Made by a program: the position numbers and the translations under genes. A stretch of DNA of 14,211 bases from Funneliformis mosseae (Eukaryota; Glomeromycota; Glomeromycetes; Glomerales; Glomeraceae), in the NCBI GenBank assembly GCA_910592005.1, contig CAJVPP010002597.1, positions 1 to 14,211 of the forward strand. The letters are read 5' to 3'. How positions within the stretch are numbered: position 1 is the stretch's first letter; the number at the start of each line of letters is the position of its first letter. Below are positions 7,316 through 14,211 of this stretch, piece after piece. A model generated the notes under the pieces. That model ran no database searches. It saw nothing but the letters and a program-made list of their open reading frames with translations, and was not told the origin of the DNA.

Positions 7316-7499
7316 CTAAACTTTGAGATCAATCTGAAATTTTTAGTTCAATTCAGATTTTTATTAATCTATAGTTCAGTTCAAATTCAAATTAACCTAT
7401 GAATAAAAATGAATTGAATTATTATTTTGGCTATTAATTTAATTAATTAAAAATACAAAATATTAGTATATTTTTTTCTGAATTTTATTTTAATTAATA
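7316..7499. other. Right flank of the repeat block and A/T-rich spacer
   Basis: GATCAATCTGAAATTTTTAG and several TTCAGTTCAAATT-like motifs at 7328-7395 are a partial inverted counterpart of the left flank at 5385-5465. The remaining bases to 7499 show nothing recognisable. Confidence 0.35.
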
Positions 7500-7731
7500 T
7501 ATTTTAGCTAATATTAATCAATTATAAATAAAATAAGTTAAATTTTAGCTGATTTTTAATATATATTAATTGGTTATAAGTATGCTAATTAGTTATAAAT
7601 AAAATAGATCAAATTTTGACTAAATTTTGGCTGATTTTTAATTTATGTTAATCAGTTAAACAAATTTTTGATAATTTGCTAATTTTAAATTAATTATCAC
7701 ATATTTAATTTTTTTTTGATTTAATTAATAT
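7500..7731 (+). repeat. Dispersed repeat, copy 2 (strongly C-to-T/G-to-A altered)
   Basis: Collinear with 141-328. Example pairs (copy 1/copy 2) are GCCAATCGGC/GCTAATTAGT, AAGATGGGTC/AAAATAGATC and CACATGTCTGATT/CACATATTTAATT. An extra partial unit precedes it (AATATTAATCAATTATAAAT, near 7510). The changes are mostly C or G in copy 1 to T or A here. Confidence 0.7.
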
Positions 7732-7777
7732 AATGAAATATTGAGTAAAAATTAATATAATAACAAATATTTAAAAA

Positions 7778-7785
7778 TAAATGAT
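7778..7785. repeat. hAT target-site duplication, left
   Basis: TAAATGAT lies immediately before the left inverted repeat. It is identical to 10779-10786. Eight bases is the standard hAT target duplication. Confidence 0.85.
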
Positions 7786-8772
7786 TAGAGATTGGAATCG
7801 TATCATAAATAGTCATCTGGATACTTATGTAATTTTTAAAATTGGGTATTCAGTTAAAATTAGGTGGTAGTTAGCGTAATATTTAAAACAGTTTATTAAC
7901 AATATATATTTTTTTCTTATTTGTTAAATAAAGTTATTTTAGTAATTGACTTAATTTTATTACATAAAATAAATTTATAACGGATTTAAGGAATTTTTAT
8001 TAAATTTTAATTTATAATTCTATTAATAAAATAAAAAACTCTAACTAAAACATATGAATTGTGATTGAATTTCTCTTTAAAAACATCATTTTACCTACTA
8101 ATTTTGAATTTAAACGTGTACATTTTGCAGTAATTTGATTACTTGTATTAGAAAATAATCTTTCACTAGATACTGATGAACTAGAAATAGATAAATACTT
8201 TCTAGCTAATTTAGCTACATTAGGAAATTGAGCTTTCTGAATTAACTATCACTCAAATGGATTCACATTATGATCAGCAATAGGTATACGAATAGGATCT
8301 AAATAACATTCTAATTTAAAAGAAGGATTTGCTATTGATATCTGTATAACAAAAATAGAGGAGTGTAATCAGCTATGGTATTATTATTGACTTAAGCTAC
8401 CAGATGATGATAATGATTATTTCAAGTTTAAATTAATTAATTCTTTAAATTAATGTATTAATTCTATTTTTACCTTGTCGCGTGTTTCTTCATTTCAATT
8501 AGAGAGTATTTCTAGCTTTAAATCTAAAAGAGATACTAAAAGACCAATCATTATAGGTTCATCCTAATAGAAAAACAATGAAATATAAATAATTTTTTTC
8601 ATTATTTTAAGAATATCTTGTGCAGGCTGAATAGTTGAAGCTGCTACTTTAGATTGAATATGATGGTGATGTGATGTTAATTGTTCTAGATTATTAAGTT
8701 TTGAGTTATCTTCTTTATCACTATCACTTAATCCAATTTCTTCATCTTCTTCATATTGAAAATTTGAAATAT

Positions 8773-8839
8773 CTATAAAATAAATTATGATTAATTAGCA
8801 AAATAATTTTTATAATATATTATAATATAACTGATTTAC
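8773..8839 (-). other. Intron 2 of the hAT transposase pseudogene, 67 nt
   Basis: On the minus strand the donor is AAG|GTAAATCAG and the acceptor TTTATTTTATAG|ATATTTC. Removing it joins the Glu-rich segment EDNNEDLEIE to ISNFQYEEDEE in one frame (phase 1). The size is typical of fungal introns. Confidence 0.7.
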
Positions 8840-10020
8840 CTTATTCTATTTCTAAATCTTCATTATTATCTTCACTATATTCAGCATATTTAAACTTGAG
8901 AATTTGAATCAAAGGATAAATAATTGATAAAGTTGCATAAGATGTTCTGCTAAAATATATAGTGTCATCTTAAAATAGCTCTAATATCTCTACAATTTGT
9001 TTTAATAAATTCTATTCATGAGGTAATAAAAGTCTCTTTTTAAGTCTTTTTTATTTACACGATTATCATAATTATTAGATAAAGATAATGTTACAGACAG
9101 CCATTCAATTACTTTACACAATTTTAATAAACAGTTCTAGAAATGATATTTGGAATTCTATTAGATCTTTATATTGGCAATATTTCGCAAAATTAGTTTT
9201 TGTGGATTTGTTGAAATATTTAATAGTAATTCATTTATATTATGATCATCATTATTAGAATCTTCATCGTTGGAATTATCAGAAATATCTTGATTAATAT
9301 GTCTTTGACATTTCTTTTAAGCATTATCAAAACACTCATTTTGCTTAGAAAAATTTGTAAAAAAATGTATTAGATATTTAATTCGCTTAATATAAATATT
9401 AGTTTTTTTAAATGCATGATAAATTGAAAGTTGTAAGTTGTAATGTATGTATGGCACAAGATAAGCATTCAACATCATTCCATTGGTTAATTGCATTAAT
9501 AATATTACTTCTATTATCAGTCACAACGCAAGTAATTTTTCCTTTCAATCCAAATTCAATAACTTTTTTTTTAAAAAAGATACAATATTTGTTCCAATAT
9601 GAGGATATGGCATATATTTTATGCAAAGAAGACAATTATATACTTTAAAATCTTCTGATAACCAATGTAAACTTACACTAATATACCCATATTTACTTTG
9701 GCTGTCTAAAGGTCAGTTGTCAAAAAAGTAAATTCACAAGTATTTTTAAGCAATATTTTTAATTCTTCAATTGTATTTGTATATCTAGTATAAATTTTAT
9801 CCTTTATTCTTTTATTAGATGAAATTGAAAATGCAAGGTCAAGAGTCATCATCATTTTTCAGTAATCTTTGCCTTGAATAATATTAAGTGGAAGATTATC
9901 AATAGTAATCCATTCAGCAATAGCTTGCCTAATTTCTTGATTTTGTGATTTCTTATGTGACTAAACTTTTATTCTTTTCATTAATTCTGGTATAATTAGT
10001 TGAATTAATTTATCTATTTG

Positions 10021-10139
10021 CTATAATTAAAAAAATAAAATTGTAAAATTTTTGATATGTATGTGATTGGTATTTAATATTTAAATTAAGAAATAATTTT
10101 CATATATAATATAGTCTTTGTTTAAAAAGATAGTATTAC
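10021..10139 (-). other. Intron 1 of the hAT transposase pseudogene, 119 nt
   Basis: On the minus strand the donor is AATAAG|GTAATACTA and the acceptor TTTTTTTAATTATAG|CAAATAG. Removing it joins the BED finger region (KHNIYERMNK) to QIDKLIQLIIPELMKR in frame (phase 0), matching the usual BED-to-helical linker order. Confidence 0.7.
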
Positions 10140-10778
10140 CTTATTCATTCTCTCATAAATGTTATGCTTTCCATGAAGATGATTTGTCATATTTTCTATA
10201 GATCCATCATACAAAAATTGTTGACTATAACATATTTCATTATTTTGCATATTCATAACTGAAACTTGACATATATTATACTTATTTTCTTAGATCATAT
10301 ATTGCTACACCCAACTAGTTTTAGTATATTTACGTTTGATTTATTTAATTTTACTTTTTTTTGCATGTGATTGATCTTTATTAAGAGAAACTATTGAAGA
10401 TAATACTGTTAAAGAGGCTATTAGAGGGGTTATTAAAGGAGTATTACTAGAACCAATAAATATATCATCAAAGGTATTATCCATTTCTGAAACTGTATTA
10501 GAAAAATAATTCTAAATTATTATCATTTATCATAAATATTTTAGATATTTAAATTAAAAGTTAATATGTAAAGTGGTGAAAGAGTGAAGAATTGAAAAGC
10601 TGATTTATAGTAAAAAAGATTATTAAAAAGGCTTAAATTTAGTTAATTTTCACATGGATCAATCTGGTTTGAAAACTAGGTGAATTTAACACAGATATTC
10701 AATTTGTTAAATATTGATCTGTATCAACTTGATTTGGTAAGGGTAACCTGGATAATTATCAATCAGTTTTAATCTCTA

Positions 10779-10786
10779 TAAATGAT
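10779..10786. repeat. hAT target-site duplication, right
   Basis: TAAATGAT lies immediately after the right inverted repeat AATCTCTA, identical to 7778-7785. Confidence 0.85.
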
Positions 10787-11150
10787 ATAAAGATTTATAA
10801 AAAAAAGAAATTTTTAAAAACAATTAAGAAATTAAAATAATTTATAAAGTTAATCAATATTATATTATTATAAATAAAAATATTTAATATTTTATCTTAT
10901 TATATAACTTTATAATAAATAATATTTTAAATAATAAATTGTAATTACTTATTTATTAATATATTAATTTTAATAATATTAATATTGATAACTTCTTTAA
11001 AATATTAAAACTAATATATGATGTTATAAAATTTAATTGAAATGTTAATCTTATAATTATTTTTAAATTATAAATAAATTATAATAAACTTAAAAAAAAT
11101 AAATTATTTAATAAAATTATGAGATTATTTATGATAAAATATTAAAAAAA
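10787..11150. other. Nearly pure A/T spacer
   Basis: Almost no G or C. There are no frames of note, and the few short A/T inverted repeats are as expected from composition. Confidence 0.5.
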
Positions 11151-11155
11151 TAATT

Positions 11156-11640
11156 TCAGATAAAGAATCTAAGGAATATGAATAAAAATATATATTAAAA
11201 ATATATAAGTAAAGAAAAATATTTAAAAATAGGAATAAAAAAATATTATAAAATAATATAAATAAAATAAAAAAGAATAATGATAAGAATATAAGAGGAA
11301 AGTTTATATAAATAATTATAAATTATAGTAAATAAATTAAAAAGATAAAATATAATAACATAATAAGAAATATAATAAAGAATTATAATAAAAAGAAATA
11401 CTTTGAAAAATAAAGATAAAAAAGTTTTATAAAATAGAAGTATAATATAGAAGTTAAATAAAAAAATTATAAAAAAATATTTATACAATATTATTCAAGT
11501 AAATAAATGATGAAGATAAAATTGTAAAGATAAAAAAATAATCAATGAAATAAAATTTAAAAAAGAATTAATAAATTATAGAAAAAATAAAAATAATTGA
11601 AGAATAATATACTAAAAAAAATAAAAGTAATATAAAATAT
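11156..11640 (+). other. C-depleted, purine-rich tract; possible decayed coding strand
   Basis: Over about 480 plus-strand bases C is very rare while G is several-fold more frequent (by hand count about seven C). The tract is A/G-rich and T-poor on this strand. One plus-strand frame starting at 11156 (SDKESKEYE) reads Lys/Asn/Gln-rich sequence broken mainly by TAA/TAG, as in the relics at 2765-3230 and 4300-4939, but another frame is equally plausible. The 80-codon minus-strand open frame at 11246-11488 consists of Ile, Phe, Leu, Tyr and little else; it is the complement of this biased tract rather than a membrane protein gene. Confidence 0.3.
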
Positions 11641-12523
11641 TTAAATTCTTGAATAAATAAAATAAAATATATTTTTTAATAATTAGTAATAGAAATGTAT
11701 TAAAAAAATACAAAAAATTATTAATTTCACAAAATATCAATAATTTGTTAAATTTAGATTTTAATAATGTCAATAAATATTTTATTTAATTATTATATTT
11801 TATAAAGATTATTTATTAATTATATTTTAATTATATATTTTTAAGAATTTTAAATTTAATATATATTAAAAATATATATTAATGTATTATAATAAAATTA
11901 TATTTAATTTTTAAATATTTTTTAATTTAAAATATATTTATTATTAATATATTAATTTTTATATTAAATAATTTTTTTTAAAATATTTAAATTTATAAAA
12001 TATATAAATCCTTTATTTTTTGATTTAAAAATTTAATTGTTAATAAATACTAAAATGAAATATAAATAAAGTAATTCTAATTAAAATTTTTTTAATTAAT
12101 AAATAAAGTTTTTTAATAAGTTAATTGAATTAAGTTACAAGATAAAAATTTAATTTTTAAAGTATATTTTACTAAACTAGATTATACTTAAATAAAAATT
12201 TATAATTATTTAAATTAATATATAAGTTTATATATAAGTTAATTCAGAATTCTATTAATATATTACTAAATTTATTTAATTATAACTTAATTGATTAAAT
12301 ATTTAGTTATAATAATAATTTAATAAATTTAATTATTATTATATATAAATATTATATATTATTATTTAATCTTTAATAAAGTGAATTAAAATACTTAACT
12401 GATTAAGTAGTTGTTAAGTTTCTTAAACTTATGTTTAAATTAAAAAATTTTTAAAATAAAATATATAATGTTATATACATTGTAATGTGTAAAATTTTAG
12501 ATTAGATTGATAGATTATGAAGT
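11641..12523. other. Very A/T-rich stretch, no gene seen
   Basis: Dominated by A/T runs and short simple repeats (for example ATAATAATAATT facing AATTATTATTAT near 12310-12345, a potential A/T hairpin). No motif or usable frame was seen. Confidence 0.5.
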
Positions 12524-12700
12524 TAATTTTATTGCCAAGTAGATCTTTTATGAAGATCATTTTGTCCATTTTATTGCCATCGATCATTTATGCAAGTCCT
12601 TAGATATCAATTTTATTGTTCTTGATAATCATGTAGATTATAGATGTCTATTTAGTTACCTGCAGATCTGGCAATTTTATTGACATGGCAACTTTATTTC
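12524..12700 (+). repeat. Degenerate tandem repeat around AATTTTATTGCC
   Basis: AATTTTATTGCC or close variants start near 12524, 12567, 12607, 12647, 12669 and 12686. The first four are spaced 40-43 bases, with GATCWTTTATG-like text between. The block is visibly richer in G and C than its surroundings. GATTATGAAGTT just upstream (near 12512) also occurs in the tandem repeat at 960-1310, so the two may be distantly related. No coding capacity was seen. Confidence 0.5.
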
Positions 12701-13499
12701 CTTCAATATATTTAGTTTAGTTTATTTTATTATTTATTCATTATATATAAATATCTCTGTATTTTCTTTAAATCTCAGTATATATGAATATTAATCTTTT
12801 AAATACTGAATTTATATATTATATTAATAAAGGAGTATAATTAACTAAGTATAAAACTTATTTTTTGCAACCTTTTGAAACTGTCATAAATTATTCATGA
12901 TTCTTTACATTCGTATAATTTCTTTAATTATTATTAGTGAATTTGCTATATGATATTGTATTGATTTACTATATTTACTTGAAGTCTCTAAAGTGTAATT
13001 TCTAAAATATCTTTGAGTTATTTTTGTATTTATTTTGTGTTTACCTCACATGTTTTTATTTGAGAATAATTCTAAATATTATTGTGAATCCTCACCTATA
13101 ATTTTTCAAGTAATTATCTTAATTTTATTTACTTTTTTTGAGATTTTAATTGAAGCTATAAAATTATCGTAATAATATATAATGCATCTTCTAATAAGAA
13201 AAAAGATTAAATATTTTTTTTTAATTATATCTTATTGTTTGTTTATAAATTAAATTTTAAAGTTAGAAAATATGAAGATTTTACTAATTTATAATAAATA
13301 AAATAAATTTTATATTCTATTAAATGCTTAATTTAGAGAGGTAACATCTTAAAATACTTTAAAATAATATGAATAATACTTTTAAGACTAGAAGAGTAAC
13401 TTTTTTAATAACTTTAAATTAATAAAATTGTGTTTAAAACCTAAAAAGATGTTTTCTTTAATAATTTAAAAAAATTGCTTTTAAAGTTATCTTTATTTA
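12701..13499. other. A/T-rich stretch, no gene seen
   Basis: Mixed A/T-rich sequence with slightly higher G+C around 12860-13180. Frames are short and no transposase, RNA gene or other motif could be recognised. Confidence 0.5.
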
Positions 13500-14020
13500 A
13501 AAAAAATTATTTGCTAATTAGTTCTATTTTCTAACCTATTTTTTATTTTAAAAGTCTTATCTTATTTATATGTTTTAGAAATTTCTATTTTTTATTTTTC
13601 ATTTTTTGTCTAAATCTTATATTTTTTTTTTATATTCTATTTTTTATTTTATGTGGTTAATTATATGACTAAATATATAAATTATTATATAGCTAAATAT
13701 TATTTTATAATATTTTAATAATTACTATACTATTACTATATTACTTTATTTGATTTTCTTTTTATTTTCTTTTTGATATTTTTAATTTAGACTTATTACA
13801 TTATAATTATTCCATTTTATTTTCTAATTTTTTTCTTTAATTTCTTTTAGCATCTGTAATTTAAGCTTGTATAATTCATTTCTCTTTTGAATAATTATTA
13901 AGGTTAATCATTTACTAGTCCAATTTGCTGATCTTTTATATTATACTAATATTCTGTAAATTATTTGTTATCTTACATATTCTAATTATTACATAATCTT
14001 TATAATATAATCTTTTTTTG
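13500..14020 (-). pseudogene. Decayed minus-strand frame; relic copy 2, related to 4300-4939
   Basis: Read from about 14018 on the minus strand, one frame gives DYIIKIM, then (after stops) KRSANWTSK, LTLIIIQKRNELYKLKLQML, KEIKEKN, KYQKENKKKIK and IEYKKKI-stop-DLDKK. Nearly all stops are TAA or TAG, with TGA near SK and after DLDKK. It parallels relic copy 1 in order: a KDY start, a stop-rich Gln-like stretch, a TCATATAATTAA block, then the (T/C)AAGATTTAGA core. In copy 1 that core begins CAA (Gln) and here TAA (stop). It has charged, coiled-coil-like composition. The family is unknown and no start codon is clear. It could be two old copies of one transposon-encoded protein or of a host gene family. 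Confidence 0.35.
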
Positions 14021-14132
14021 TATTACAATATATAAATGTAAATTTTATATAAAAATTTTTATTTATTAAAATATAAAATCAAATTTATAAAAAAAAAAAT
14101 ATTTATTTATTTATTATCTCTTCAAGCGTTTT

Positions 14133-14150
14133 GTAGGCAAATTTGCCTGC
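14133..14150. repeat. Short palindrome, AGGCAAATTTGCCT core
   Basis: AGGCAAATTTGCCT (14135-14148) is a perfect 14-bp palindrome. It extends to 18 bases (GTAGGCAAATTTGCCTGC) with a single mismatched pair, consistent with one C-to-T change in an originally perfect 18-bp palindrome. It is far more G/C-rich than its flanks and may be a remnant of an element end. Confidence 0.6.
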
Positions 14151-14211
14151 AATTTTATTTAATAATTAAAATTATTTATAATAATTTTAAATATTTTTCA
14201 AATAATTTATT

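Larger units (their letters stand above)
8047..10533 (-). pseudogene. hAT-family transposase with BED zinc finger, inactivated
   Basis: In its intact form this gene would encode the enzyme that excises and inserts the surrounding element. The frame starts at ATG 10533 with a frameshift soon after, or at ATG 10484 (MDNTFDDIFIGSSNTP). Exon 1 holds a worn BED finger: one Cys in YNICQV, a second Cys position replaced, and a downstream HLHGKH. Exon 2 carries the first catalytic Asp in TTDL (near 9710), the second in CVVTDNRSN (near 9520), the hAT CxxH in CAIHTLQLT, and a worn RWNS block. Exon 3 carries the C-terminal dimerisation region (FPNVAKLARKYLSI, then SSERLFSN, then LNSKLVGKMMFLKRNS). Two introns are visible. 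Inactivation comes from more than fifteen in-frame stops at Gln, Trp or Arg positions, plus indels near 9690 and 9570. The 75-codon stretch at 9408-9635 is only its longest uninterrupted piece and has no ATG start. Confidence 0.9.
7786..10778 (-). mobile_element. Full-length but dead hAT transposon, 2,993 bp
   Basis: The outermost eight bases are perfect inverted repeats: TAGAGATT at the left and AATCTCTA at the right. They fit the hAT end consensus (YARNG). Beyond that the ends remain loosely similar: the left continues GGAATCGTATCATAAATAGT and the right (complementary strand) AAAACTGATTGATAATTATC, with further CTGGATAC/CAGGTTACC and TTAAAATTAGG/TTAAATTCACC matches. An 8-bp duplication, TAAATGAT, borders both ends exactly. 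The interior encodes one minus-strand BED/hAT transposase (8047-10533) riddled with stops. The structure is complete, so this is a single insertion that decayed in place rather than a fragment. Confidence 0.9.

Noticed and set aside
9408..9635. Treating the 75-codon minus-strand frame as a separate small gene
   Set aside because: Its first codon is TTG, the upstream and downstream transposase continues in other frames, and it covers only the second-Asp region of the hAT catalytic domain.
9412..9648. 78-codon plus-strand open frame with an ATG
   Set aside because: It is antisense to the best-preserved part of the hAT transposase (CVVTD...CAIHTLQLT), whose protein motifs are unmistakable on the minus strand.
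8047..10533. Alternative genetic code (TAA/TAG as Gln, TGA as Trp) to explain in-frame stops
   Set aside because: TAG occurs at both Gln and Trp positions, unchanged TGG and CAA codons are present in the same gene, and frameshifts also occur. Transition mutations explain all of it more simply.
11246..11488. 80-codon minus-strand open frame resembling a multi-pass membrane protein
   Set aside because: It is made almost wholly of Ile, Phe, Leu and Tyr because it is the complement of a C-poor, A/G-rich tract. There is no family similarity, no real topology and no neighbouring gene signals.
12490..12720. tRNA or small RNA gene in the slightly G/C-richer block
   Set aside because: No cloverleaf, no A/B box pair and no conserved RNA motif could be found; the block is explained by a degenerate 40-43-bp tandem repeat.

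Overview
This is a eukaryotic, extremely A/T-rich window (by eye about four-fifths A+T or more) with no intact host gene. It is a transposon and repeat graveyard. The recognisable proteins are a BED-finger hAT transposase and a Tc1/mariner transposase, both broken. Short GT-AG introns (67 and 119 nt), very high A+T and this style of BED/hAT protein suggest an early-diverging fungus, with an arbuscular mycorrhizal fungus (Glomeromycotina) as my best guess. That assignment is inference; an A/T-rich animal or protist genome is not excluded.

Layout. 1-139: probable 3' end of a Tc1-like element running off the left edge. 141-328: a dispersed repeat with a second copy at 7500-7731. 330-960: less A/T-rich sequence with one short coding-like relic. 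960-1310: a degenerate tandem repeat ending in a 38-bp perfect palindrome. 2001-2515: a direct duplication, one copy of which carries a 172-bp pogo/Tigger-type MITE. 2563-2729: a second MITE with long inverted ends. 2765-3230: a decayed minus-strand reading frame. 3397-4237, 5870-6094 and 6261-7102: three copies of a repeat here called X. The first and third carry the same approximately 607-bp internally deleted Tc1/mariner element at the same site. 4300-4939: a second decayed minus-strand frame, with a relative at 13500-14020. 5470-7315: arrays of a roughly 51-bp tandem repeat alternating with X. 7786-10778: a complete-length but dead hAT transposon with an 8-bp target-site duplication. 10787-12500: nearly pure A/T with a C-poor, purine-rich tract. 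12524-12700: a degenerate tandem repeat. The right end holds A/T-rich sequence, the second relic and a short palindrome.

The strongest overall signal is mutational. In both transposase families essentially every in-frame stop falls at a position where the family has Gln (CAA/CAG), Trp (TGG) or Arg (CGA). All are explained by C-to-T or G-to-A transitions, often in CpA/TpG context. The two Tc1 copies differ almost only by transitions over the stretches compared. This looks like repeat-induced point mutation or a similar C-deamination process acting on repeats. No gene in the window is expected to make a functional protein. I did not see a new multi-gene system; the interest lies in the repeat history and the mutation pattern.
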